In this document: positions 51,379 through 62,500 of the stretch, piece after piece
Position numbering within the stretch: position 1 is the stretch's first letter
Layout of the letters: every line of letters starts with the position of its first letter
Virus record (IMG/VR): IMGVR_UViG_3300020193_000011
Span: 1-64,000 of that record
Origin: a virus
Length of the DNA stretch: 64,000 nucleotides
Reading direction: 5' to 3' (one strand)
The notes under the pieces: generated by a model
The model's database searches: none
The model's input: only the letters and a program-made list of their open reading frames with translations
Told to the model about the DNA's origin: nothing
Translations under genes and position numbers: made by a program

Positions 51379-54300
51379 CTAAAATCTAGAGGCTATATCT
51401 GAATAGGGATCTTGGCCCATAATTGGCAGTCCGTTGTACATAGTACTGTTGATAGGCCCGTCGACAACATCTCCGAACATGCCCCTTAGCTTGTTTAAAT
51501 CCTGTATAGATCCAGTTGTATTGATTTGATATTGCATTCCGCGACCATACGTTTGCCCGGCGTTTTGTTCCATTTGACTAATTATTTGTTGCCTTGTTGG
51601 ATACCCTGTTTCGTATGGATTGCCACCAGGAAGAAGTGGAGGTCCCTGTATGTCTGCTGCAGTATGATCTTTTTTCTTTTTAGACTGATACAAAAAGCTG
51701 GCCCCTATCAAAACTGCCGCTGCCATTGTTCCTGTGCGAACATTTTTTGATTTAAAAATATCAAAGCTCATTCGCTTATAATTACTTCTTGATACTTCAA
51801 ATAACCCATCTTCTACTGCTGCAACTGATCTTGCTATATCATCTGCAAGGCTTCCTATATCCTCTAAATCTCCTGGCTCAACTCCTGTTGCAATTAAGCT
51901 TGAAGTTTTTTCAAATTCTTCTAGCTGTCTTGTGCCTCTAATGAAACGAAATGCTTCTTGTGCAACTGTTCTTCCTTTTTCTCTTAGTTCTGAAAATAAT
52001 TTATACCTGGCCTCATCATCTTTTGCTGCTGTTATTTGCATAAAGTCCAATAAGTGTTGTGACCTTGCTTTTTCAGGAGAACCAGGTATTAAACCACTTT
52101 CCTTTTTAAGAAAATCTTCTGCATAAGCTTGATCTACTAAATCAATTGCAGCTTCTGAGTCGCCTGTATGTTCTCTAAATGCCTTTTGAAGACGGCCAAA
52201 AGAACTTGGATCTTTTATGGCTGTTTTAGCTAGTCTTCTTGCTTTGGCCAAATTAAACAAAGACATCATTTCATGTTCGGCACCTGGCGGACCTGGCTCC
52301 CCAAGTAATCTTGCAGCTGCCTCACCAAAATTAGTTCTAAGCTCTGACTCTATAGCGTCAACTATATCTAGAGTTGTAGAAGAACTACTTTCATAGTTGG
52401 CTTGTATTGCTTTTAATCCTTTGGCAAGTTTTTCGCTTGTTTCTAATTTTTGTTCTTTATACACTGTTGCTCTAAGAGGGTCTTGTGCAAGTTCTTTAAG
52501 GTTTTGAAGATTCTTTGAAAGACCAGAGGCTCTTATCATTTCTCTGGCTGATTTAATATACTCTGCTTTTGCAGTAGGTATATTTTTTCTTTGAGCTCCT
52601 TCATAAGCAAACTTTAAAAGGTTAATTTTTGTTTCTGCTTCTAATGCTAAGTCAGCCTGAATTGATGTTGCTGCATATTTTTTGTAAAGTCTTGAACCCC
52701 TTTTCAAACCAAATATATCCAGAGCATCTTTTGATTTTTGTAATTCATCTAATTCTTTTTTTATCCTTTTTTGAGCTTCTTCGTTACCAGCAAAATCTTC
52801 AAGTGCAGACCCGTAGGCATCTATCGCAGCTTGTCTTATTTGTTCTCTTACTGATTTGAATCTGCTAGATAAAACTATTGGATCAAAACCTACTAAATCT
52901 TTTTCTTCAACTCCAGCAGCTAACTGATATGCCCTAAGAAGCGACAATGCTTCCGATTGTTGTGAGATAGCGGCTTTTGCTGCATCGGACTGTAGGTATC
53001 TAGCCTTATGGATATTTAAATAATTAGTTGGTAGACCAGTTCTTTCTTGCACTTGTTTAGCTATAGCTTCATAAACTTTTTTAACACTTTCTTTTTCCCT
53101 ACCACTTAAACCTTCGATTGCATCTTCATATGATTGAAGTGCTTTGTCTCCCATAGATTGCTTTATTATGTCAACTATATTTGATCTTGGCTCTACTGGA
53201 ACTTCAATTCCAGCTATACGATCTCTTAAGGTAGATACTTTTTCTCCTGACATAAAGCCAGACAGTGTTGCAAAAGTTTTTTCATCCTTCAAAATATCCG
53301 ATACAGATTCAACACCAGCAGCTATGTTAGCTAAAGAACCAATTGATTCCGCAATTTCGCCAAAACCGCGAAATGCTGCGCCTCCTACAAATTCGAACAT
53401 TGTTTGTTCACCAACTGCTTTTATTAAGCTTTCAGGCATTCCTCTAAGGTTACCGCTGAGAAAAGCCCCCAATTCATCTGCTGTTATCGGTGGAACTCCT
53501 AGTTTGGCTAGATTATTATTTATATATTTTAATGCTTTTTCACTTATGTCTGGAATCGATGCCACTTCAGTTGTAATTTGGATCATTCTTTGATCCAAGT
53601 AAGGTCCAGCTTGTTCTGGGCTTAATCCTCTTAAAGCTTGTTGTGTAACAGGCCTTCCTTCACTGTCGAGCACAACTGCATTTCTTGCTCTGACAGAAGC
53701 TGTTTGCATACTAGCTGCTTTTTCAAAAGCATCTACTTCTGCTGCGTCTTGCAAACTTTCAATTGGAGCTCCTCTTTCCATTTCTTTTGCTTTTCTTACA
53801 ATAGTTTCTATTGCAAATAAACTGGATTCATCGACATCTGAAACTCTGCCTGATTTATAAACAAATTGACCATCTTTTTGAGCTAAAACTTTTTTTAGTT
53901 TATCAAAAACATTTTTTGCAGTTGGCTCATCAATTCCTGTTTCTGCCATTATCTGATCTAAGAAAGAACCGTCTTCCATCATAGTTTGAAGTTTGGTTAT
54001 TGTTTCTGGGTCTTTGCTCAAAAGTCCTTGCAAAGTTGTAATTGAGTCAAACCTTGGTCTTGCGAATAAAGCTTCTTCTCTTGATTTAGGATCTCTTACA
54101 ATTCTAGTTCCAAAACGCATTTTTCCATTTTCATCTTTAAATGTACGAAGCTGCGTGATAACATCGTCGTCTTGGTCGAATCCACTCAATACGGACTTGT
54201 AAACACTAGAATTTTCGTCTGAAACAATTAATAGATCTCCATCAAGCTCGAACTCCACAAAGGTTGCTTTTTCTATTTTGCCTTCTCTTGTTCGTATTGG

Positions 54301-56523
54301 AATAAGTGTATGGCCGCTTTCCGAAAAAATAGAAGAGTCCCTCATTAGTACTGTTGGAGTTCTAATGCCGTATCTTGTGGCACTTGGTACAACCATTCTT
54401 GGAACACCATCTTTGGTTGTGAAAGCTTGTGTGGAGAAGTGTGACGTAATTAAGTTTAACATTGCCATGTTTTTTTCTAGCGGTAAACCTAACTTTATAG
54501 CGTTATCTATTTCAGCTAAAAATCTTCTTCTTTTAAGGGCTAATCCTTTTGCCGCAGGATTTAAATCATCAAAAGATAGTCCAGCTAAATCAGCTCTTTG
54601 TTGTTCTACAAACGAGATAAGCGATTGTCCTTCTGGAAGCTTTCCAGTTTCTACAAATGCTCTGATTCCTTCTTCAACTTTTGCCACTTGATTTTGTTGA
54701 GCTTTAAGAAAATTTTCACTCGTAAATAAAGTTGGTTCAGCCATCAATTCCATTGGCTCCACATAGACATGCTCAGAACTGCTCATGGCTATGTTCATTT
54801 CGACAAATGGAATTTTACCAGTTTCTTTTTTGAGCGCACTTATATCTCCAATCATTGATGTTCTGTCGAATTGTTCTAAAACATCAGGCAAATTATCGCT
54901 TTCAAGTAGTTCTAACTCATATTCTTGAAAGGGAAGAAGTGGTGATGATTGGCTTCTTAATCGTTTTATTCCTTTACGTATTCTTTCAACTTCTTTTTTT
55001 GCTTCTTTATAAGTCAAACCTCGATAATTACCTTCATAATTTTCAAAACGCAAAACTGCAGCTTTAGCCTTTATTGTCCCACCCAAGAATACTTCTTCTG
55101 TTTCTTCACCTGGGAAAAATTTTCTTCCATCTGGTAATGTTATTCCTTCTCCAACTGGAAATCTTATTGTATTATCAGCTGTTGTGCCAGAACGCAATAT
55201 TTGTTTTAATTTTTTTATTTCCCCTTCTAAAGTTCTCAAATCATCTAATTGTTTTTCATTTACTGTCCCTGGACCAGAAGATTTTAAGTCTTTTAACATA
55301 TTTCGATGTTGTTTAGATTTTATCCCTATAAAATTTCGTACAAACGATTCAGTTATTAAAACAGAACCATCTCGCATTGGTTCTAGGTTACCTGCTAGAG
55401 AGCCAACAACTTGTTTGTATTGCTCAGCTTGCCTTAGTTTAACCGGATCAGTTCCAGCATCGGCTATTACAGTTTTTATTGTTGCTTTTAATTGTTCAAA
55501 AATACTACCAGATTTTGGGTCTATCTTAAGGCTTCTAATTTGCTCTGACAATAAGCCATAAACATCATTGGGATCTAAATTTTGTGTTGGATCTGCTCCA
55601 ATCAAACCAGAAACTCTACCAACGAACTGCATAACGTCTTCGCCAGTACCAAAAATACGTTTATTTGACTTTACAACTCTTAACTCTGCTGGAGTTAATT
55701 CGTCTCCTCTGATTTTTTTAAGAACTATATCTGTTATATCTGTTAATTCCAAAGATTTACCGATGTTGTCAACACCAGCAGGATTCCCCATGTTCACCAA
55801 TGCAGCATCTACTTTTATGGTGCTGAAGCCAACGTCTCTTGGTGCAAGTTCGGATTGAAGTCTCTTTGGTATCTTGCCAACTAACTTGCTAATTTGTTTT
55901 AATACAGTGTTGTCATCTAGTGACTCTACTACTTGATTAAAAAAATCAGTAATAACATTATTAGTTAAATAATTTATGTTTAATTTATTTAGAAGAATAA
56001 GCTGTTCCAGCTCTGATAATGGTGTTTCTTCTCCAGCTATTCTAAGTCCTACTCGTATTAAGCCTTCTTCAGTAATATTTGTTATACCCGGAAAGTTGCG
56101 TGACATTGAAGAACCTGGATCAAGGATAGACTCTAAAATTTGTTTATTATTTTTTATTGCAAAAGTTGCTTGCATACCGCTAACTCGTTTGCCAATTAAT
56201 TTATCTAATTTTAATTCTCTTAATTGTTGTGGCGTAGCGCTGCTCAAAAATTTATTGATTGCTGTAACTCTTGATTCTAAAGCCGCTGCACCCGAGCCTC
56301 CTTCCACAATGCCTGTTGGTGAAACTTTTCTTATTGATGAAATTGGCGATGATAGACTAGCACCTTCTGCACTTATAATATTTTCTGTAGCATCACCTAT
56401 GTCAAATACTTCTCCAGTTACACTGTTGAATACAGAACCATCATCTCTAATTATTAAATGTTTCCTTGATGGGTCTCTTGAATAGATCACTCTGAATCTT
56501 CTAATTTGATCATTTAAAGGCAT
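51379..56523 (-). CDS. Tape-measure-like protein, 1714 residues
   Basis: A long protein that is almost all helical after residue 100, with many Leu/Glu/Lys-rich repeats (for example EEGIRAFVETGKLPEGQSLI and ERIRKGIKRLRSQ). It has a possible C-terminal membrane helix (GTMAAAVLIGASFLYQSKKK) at about 1625-1645. Tape measures set tail length and pass into the host membrane. The next tape-measure-like gene (56525) lies directly upstream and both are unusual in being a pair. Which of them runs inside the tail tube is not clear. Confidence 0.6.
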   Translation of the reverse strand: MPLNDQIRRFRVIYSRDPSRKHLIIRDDGSVFNSVTGEVFDIGDATENIISAEGASLSSPISSIRKVSPTGIVEGGSGAAALESRVTAINKFLSSATPQQLRELKLDKLIGKRVSGMQATFAIKNNKQILESILDPGSSMSRNFPGITNITEEGLIRVGLRIAGEETPLSELEQLILLNKLNINYLTNNVITDFFNQVVESLDDNTVLKQISKLVGKIPKRLQSELAPRDVGFSTIKVDAALVNMGNPAGVDNIGKSLELTDITDIVLKKIRGDELTPAELRVVKSNKRIFGTGEDVMQFVGRVSGLIGADPTQNLDPNDVYGLLSEQIRSLKIDPKSGSIFEQLKATIKTVIADAGTDPVKLRQAEQYKQVVGSLAGNLEPMRDGSVLITESFVRNFIGIKSKQHRNMLKDLKSSGPGTVNEKQLDDLRTLEGEIKKLKQILRSGTTADNTIRFPVGEGITLPDGRKFFPGEETEEVFLGGTIKAKAAVLRFENYEGNYRGLTYKEAKKEVERIRKGIKRLRSQSSPLLPFQEYELELLESDNLPDVLEQFDRTSMIGDISALKKETGKIPFVEMNIAMSSSEHVYVEPMELMAEPTLFTSENFLKAQQNQVAKVEEGIRAFVETGKLPEGQSLISFVEQQRADLAGLSFDDLNPAAKGLALKRRRFLAEIDNAIKLGLPLEKNMAMLNLITSHFSTQAFTTKDGVPRMVVPSATRYGIRTPTVLMRDSSIFSESGHTLIPIRTREGKIEKATFVEFELDGDLLIVSDENSSVYKSVLSGFDQDDDVITQLRTFKDENGKMRFGTRIVRDPKSREEALFARPRFDSITTLQGLLSKDPETITKLQTMMEDGSFLDQIMAETGIDEPTAKNVFDKLKKVLAQKDGQFVYKSGRVSDVDESSLFAIETIVRKAKEMERGAPIESLQDAAEVDAFEKAASMQTASVRARNAVVLDSEGRPVTQQALRGLSPEQAGPYLDQRMIQITTEVASIPDISEKALKYINNNLAKLGVPPITADELGAFLSGNLRGMPESLIKAVGEQTMFEFVGGAAFRGFGEIAESIGSLANIAAGVESVSDILKDEKTFATLSGFMSGEKVSTLRDRIAGIEVPVEPRSNIVDIIKQSMGDKALQSYEDAIEGLSGREKESVKKVYEAIAKQVQERTGLPTNYLNIHKARYLQSDAAKAAISQQSEALSLLRAYQLAAGVEEKDLVGFDPIVLSSRFKSVREQIRQAAIDAYGSALEDFAGNEEAQKRIKKELDELQKSKDALDIFGLKRGSRLYKKYAATSIQADLALEAETKINLLKFAYEGAQRKNIPTAKAEYIKSAREMIRASGLSKNLQNLKELAQDPLRATVYKEQKLETSEKLAKGLKAIQANYESSSSTTLDIVDAIESELRTNFGEAAARLLGEPGPPGAEHEMMSLFNLAKARRLAKTAIKDPSSFGRLQKAFREHTGDSEAAIDLVDQAYAEDFLKKESGLIPGSPEKARSQHLLDFMQITAAKDDEARYKLFSELREKGRTVAQEAFRFIRGTRQLEEFEKTSSLIATGVEPGDLEDIGSLADDIARSVAAVEDGLFEVSRSNYKRMSFDIFKSKNVRTGTMAAAVLIGASFLYQSKKKKDHTAADIQGPPLLPGGNPYETGYPTRQQIISQMEQNAGQTYGRGMQYQINTTGSIQDLNKLRGMFGDVVDGPINSTMYNGLPIMGQDPYSDIASRF

Positions 56524-56524
56524 G

Positions 56525-59500
56525 TTATAAAATTCCTGCAGAAATGTTTATGGAAGATTGATTATCGTTATTTTGAACAGGCATTACTGAGCCGGGTATC
56601 CCATTTCTTGCCATCAACATTCTTAGCCTTGCAGCTATGGACGCTTGATTTTCCTGCGCAGAAAAAGATGGATAACTAGGATTTGTCAAATTTGCTTCAC
56701 GTATTTGTTGCGGATAGTATCCCATTTGAGACATGTTTATTCCCATGGATTGACCCATTTTAATTTTGATGTGTTCCATATTGGTATTCGGATGCCAACC
56801 TTCCCAGCTCAAATCGGGAAGTTCATGTCTGCTAAAAAATTCTGTTAAATCTGGTTTTTCTTCTACGGGCATTCCCCAAGCGGCTTGATAAAACCTTCTC
56901 TCCAACCTCGGGGCGGTTGACAATATTCTTTCTCTTTCTTCAGGATTTTGTTCCTGTATCATAGATCTAAAATGTTCTCTTTTTCTTTTTGGCACTGCCA
57001 GAGACAGCGTGTCTACGGAACTACCGTACAAATCTGCACCATACATAGTCCTTCTAGCGGCCTGGTTAAATTGGTTGGCGGAAACGGAATCCCCAACTTG
57101 AGAAGCTTGTGCTGCTAAAGATCTATTTTTAACGTACGAAAGAATATCGGTATATTCTTCCAAAGCCATCTGTTTTTTGCGTTCTTTTGGAATAAATCTT
57201 TCTCCCGTAAAAACTTCTTTTGCGTTGTTGTACGCTGAATAAGCGGTTCCCGTTGTAAAGCCAACCAATGCTCCAACCGCCCTTGTTGTTGCCCTTCTGC
57301 CAAATAAAGCGCCAATACCTGCTGTGATCAATCCTGCCGTTAAAGGATTTCTTTGAGTGCTTTTATTATAAATTGGTTTTATAAAACTTTCAATTGGACT
57401 GTTCCATTCCGGAAACGAATTTCCATAGACATTTCTTCTCTCCCAATCTTCCCTAGCTGTTCTATTCGGAAAGAATTTTGTATTAATGAAAGTATCTCTA
57501 TGGGCCAAGTATTCTCCCATTTGACCAACCATTTTTGCAGACCTACTGATGCCGAGCTCCTCAGCGCTCGCATGTTTATATTTATAAGGGCTAAATTCAT
57601 TTCTTTTTGTTGTCTGTGCAACTTGAGCTCGTATATTTTCTACTTCCACCCTTTCTGATGGCTCAAGATTGCCCATATTAAGAGTTCTGTCAAGAGACCT
57701 GAATTGTCTTGAGTATGGCGCTACGTCTGCGAGAATATCAAGTTGAGTAACCGGACTTTCGTAATCTCTTCTTAACGGGTTAAGCCTTTCGTACGCAACT
57801 CCAGGCAATCTCAATTCTCCTTCTTGAATTTTGGAAAAAGGATCGCCAGTTTGAAAATTGATAAAATAATCAGATCCCGGCAAGAACGGATATTTCATTC
57901 CCATAGTGTTTCTTATGGGATTCAAATATGTTATATCTGTTCTTTCTTTCGGAATAAATCTTCTTGTTATTTCAGAAAGTTCTAATGTAGATTCACTTGC
58001 CGGAACGTCTCCAAGACCGCCGAGATTAAGGTCCCAAAATGACCTAGTCGACCCATATGCTTTGGCCGCTGATTGCAAAACCGGAACATTTGGTTGAAAA
58101 TCGGCGTTTCCAAATCCAAATGTTTCCCTCAAAGAACCTAAACCAAAACCGTAAATACCGGCCATTTCTTGCATTCTGAAGCTAAATTCTTGAGATTGAA
58201 ATGCCAAACTTTGAGTGGTTGTAGGGGCTCCCGATGGAACTATTGATGGCGGTATGTAACCGGGAACTGGTGGAGGACCATATTGAAATGATTGGACGTA
58301 TTGTTGATTTGCAGCAGCGATTGTATTTCGCGACATATTAATAGCTGTATTCAATGGCGCTGCTCCTGCAGCAAGCGAATTATTGTAAGAACCTATTTGC
58401 AATGACACCACTGGGGCGGACGGCGCGCTATCACCCAACACTGCTGCTGCAGCCCCACCAACACCGCCAGTTTGGGCTCCATATATTGGACTTACTCTTC
58501 CTGACGACAACAGCCCTGATGGATCGAAAGCGCCTGCATCACCAGCAGGAATGTATTGAGAAAGCGCTTGCGAAACCTCTTGCTGATGCATCGGGATTTG
58601 TGGCTTGAGAAGCCTGCCAATGGTCATATTCAACGCCGGAGTTATTGGTCCAAACGGTCCAGTAAAATATTCTCCAGTTACCGGATACGGTCTATCGAAA
58701 TAATTTTCCCTCTCGAACCTATACGGGTCGAATGGCCTCAGTGGAGAAAAATCATACCCATAAGCCAAGCGCTCAATAGGACTTTCAAATGCGTCTGAAG
58801 TATAGGTGCTTCCAGATTTCATTCTTCTGTAATAAGAAGGTCTGTAATATTGGACCTTGCCACCAGCAAAGGGCGTTACACCCAAAGGCCAGTATCTTCC
58901 TTGCCTTACAGGAACTTCGCCTTCTAGAAGTTGCTCCCTTTTTTCTTCATACCCCATACCACCAGGAACTAGGCCCGATGCAAGCGACTGGAGTTCTACT
59001 GCCCCTCTTGCTGCCTTGCTCAAGAAAAATGGAGAATAAACTCTTTCTCCTCTATCATCTCTTTCTTGAGTCAAACCACCGATAGTTCTGTCTGCACCAA
59101 GTGCTAACGCACCTCCTACATAAAGTGGTGCAACTCTTTTACCAATTATCCCACCAGCAAAGAAGCTTAAGGGGCTGCTGTATTTATCTGCATCAACAGA
59201 TAAACCTACGGTTCCAAAATATCTATTAATTCTGTCAGAAAGATGTATTGCAGGTATTGACGCTGCGCTAAATGTGTCAGGTGAACTGTAGCTAGTAAGT
59301 CCAACTGTATTAGCAAGGACTCTACCAAAAGTTGTTTCTCCCCTTACTGCTCTGTCTAATTGGCTTCCAAAAGTTGGAACAAAAGTTGTTCTTGCATTAC
59401 CAAGAGGGTTAACTGCACTATCTGCAAGTTCGTAAGGAGCTACGCCAAAGGTCTTCTTGAAAAATGGTCTAACAAGCGATGTCAGTCTTCCGGATCCGGT

Positions 59501-62500
59501 TGCGCCAACATTAGATATAGTTTGTGTTGAAAAGGGTTTTGAAAGTCCAGATAACGCTTTGGCAAACTCTGGATTTTGTTCTCTTGTTCGAATTATTGAA
59601 GCAAGTGCTGCTTGTTGATTTTTTCCAAATTGATTTGCTGGATTATAAGTTTGATAAGAAAAAATATCAAATATATTTTCAAGAGCCGCTGCTCTTGCTT
59701 CAGCTAGTTGATCAGAAGAAATTCTACCTGTTTTTTTTAGTATTTGTAAAATTTCTTCAATCTTTGCGGCTATTTTAGCCGGGTCTCCATCGTATTCTTT
59801 ATATGCAGTTATTTCAATAAGTACTCTGTTTATTGCGTTTCTTAAATAGTCTTGCCTGGTACTAATTGTTGGAGATCTATGTTTAATTAAATCAGTTGAT
59901 AAAGAATCAATTTCTTCTGAAAGATTTTTAACAAATTTCATTGCCCTAGTAAGACCTATGGGATCTCTGCCACTAGCTCTTATTTCTGAAGCTGTAATTC
60001 CATATATATTTTCAAGACTGGTTACAGCTTCTAGCAATTCATCGTCAGCAATTTCGCTTAAAGGAGTATCTATTCCTTTAATATTTAATTGTCTTAGATT
60101 AAGAGCAGTCTTTTTGGTGTATTCAGCGATAATTGGTAGTGGAGTTGCTCTTCTTGAAGTTTGTTCCTCTCTAAATGCGTCAAAAGCTTTTGTAACTTCA
60201 TCAGCATCAAAGACCGTTTCCCCAAGTTCATTAACAACTGCAGGAGATCCATCGACTTCTACAAGTGATAGCGTTTTACCTCTTCCTATGTTAATTGTTT
60301 TTTTGTCTAATAACCTAGCAAAAACAACTGGGTTTTGTATATCTTTTTTTCTCTCTAAGAATCTGCCAGCCCTTCTAAATAGCGAACTAGGCTGCTCTTC
60401 ATCAACATCAAACAAAGATTTAATTTTTTCTAAGCGACTTCTTGATCCTCCAGTTAAAGTAGAATCTCTTTCTTGCTCTCTTCCAGATGCTAGGCGTGCT
60501 GCTCTTGAATATAGGTCTGTTTCAATTGATGAAAATCTTTTGTACAAACCAGAAAATTCTTGAACATCAGCCCCAGAAATAGATCTTTTAATCCCAAATA
60601 TTTTTCCAACATTGCCAAATATTCCAGATTTTTGATTTACCCATGCGTATACATCTGGTCTATTTGCTCGATCAGCTAAGAAATCCTGTCTTGCAGTACC
60701 TCTTAAAAATTGTATTTCTGTATCTGGATTTATGCCCTTCGGTCCACCAAAACCCAAAAGTTGGAGTGGATTAAATTTTACTATCGGTATTCCATAACCT
60801 TCTGTCAATGCATTGAGAAAACTTTTAGCGCCGGATCTAATTCTGGTTGTATCTACGATACTTCCACTTGCAGTTTCGTAGACTCCAGTTAATGCGGAAT
60901 ATCCAATAGTTTTAGAAACTGGGTCCTGTAATGCTACTTGACCATACAATCTTCTTGCTTCTGCCCTGCTTTTGTCATCAAAAGATTCAAATATTCGCCT
61001 ATCAAACGCTTTGTCAATAGATATTTCTCTCAATCCAAAAATATTAAATCCACCCATATTTGATGCTGGTGTCATTAATTTGTTATCAACCAAAAAACCT
61101 CTTAGTTGAGATGCATCTGATGCGTCAAGCCCTCTTTTTGCTAACTCTGCTGCAATATATCTATCTGATGTATACGCTCCGTCGGATTCAATTAATTTAA
61201 TTCCTAATTTTTGAGCCGCTTTTCTTGATAGAAAACTCATCTTTTGAGGAGTTATTACTCCAGTAAAATCTTCATACAAAGCTTTTTGGGGTCTACTAAT
61301 TAAATTTGCGTGAGGAACAATTATATTTTTGTCTACATCTTCAAAAGCAGAAGTCGCTTGTAATCTTAATGAATTTCTATACAATTCAGAAGTAAAAGGG
61401 ACGTCAGCTTCTTTAAAAGAAACTTTTAAAATTTCTGAACTAAGATTTTTAGCTTTTTTGCCTAAATCTTTTTTTGCCCTTTCTGATACAGCTTGAAAAA
61501 ATTCATCATCTGTACTTACATTTATTTTTTTTATACCATATGTTATTCTTTCAGAAATATTTCTTGTTTTATCAAATTGACTTAAAAGTTGATTGATTTG
61601 AATTCCATCAACAAAATCTTCCGCAACATCTTTGTCTATTCCTCTTCTAACCAAAGATTGCGTCACCGCTCTTAGGTATGCGTTATTTTCAAATTCGCGT
61701 GTAAATTGTCCAACTTTTGTTATTTCTCCATCTGAATCAACAAGTGATCTTGCGTTGAGTGAAGAGTATACAAGATTAGAAAATCTACTTGTGTGTTGTT
61801 TTTTAAGATTTTGTATTGTCCTTGTGAGAGTATCTGCAGCTTGTGTTATGTCTCCGCCAGATCTTCTAAGAGCTTCATCATAAGAAAGTGCGCCAGATAT
61901 AACATCGTATGCTCTTTTTGAGGTTTTAAATTGCTGTCTAAATTCTCTTGCTCCAATTGTAAAACCTCTAAGTGTTGGTATTGTATCAATAAAACCTTGT
62001 GTTTTTTCTTTTAGCTCAAACTTTCCATAACGTGGAACCATTAATTGGTCATCAGATTCGTTTGCGTATCCAAATAAATAAGCTCTTGCCGTTTTAGCAG
62101 CGCGTGCTAATTTTCCTTCACCAGACTTTTTTGATGCTGTTCTTGCGGCTGCTGCGCCTCTTCTTGCTTGATGGAGAGAAAAGACGACACCGCCTTCTTT
62201 TCTTTGGGCTTCTGCAAATGAAGTATTGAAGGCATACGCTGCTGAATTACTTATTCTACTAGCTTCTTGAATTATTTTTGAACTGTCTTGACCAAAAGAC
62301 ATTAATATTGTTTTTATATCAGCTATTTTGTTTGCAGTTTTAAGTTGGTTTCTACTTAAGGGTAGTGGAAAATCTTGATATGGCGCATCTGCAAGCTGCT
62401 TAAGTCTTTTTACGCCCGCTCCAGCTACTGTTTCTGGAATAATTAAACTGGTTATGTTAAGAGTAGACTGCTTAACGAAATCTGTTATAACATCTACTGG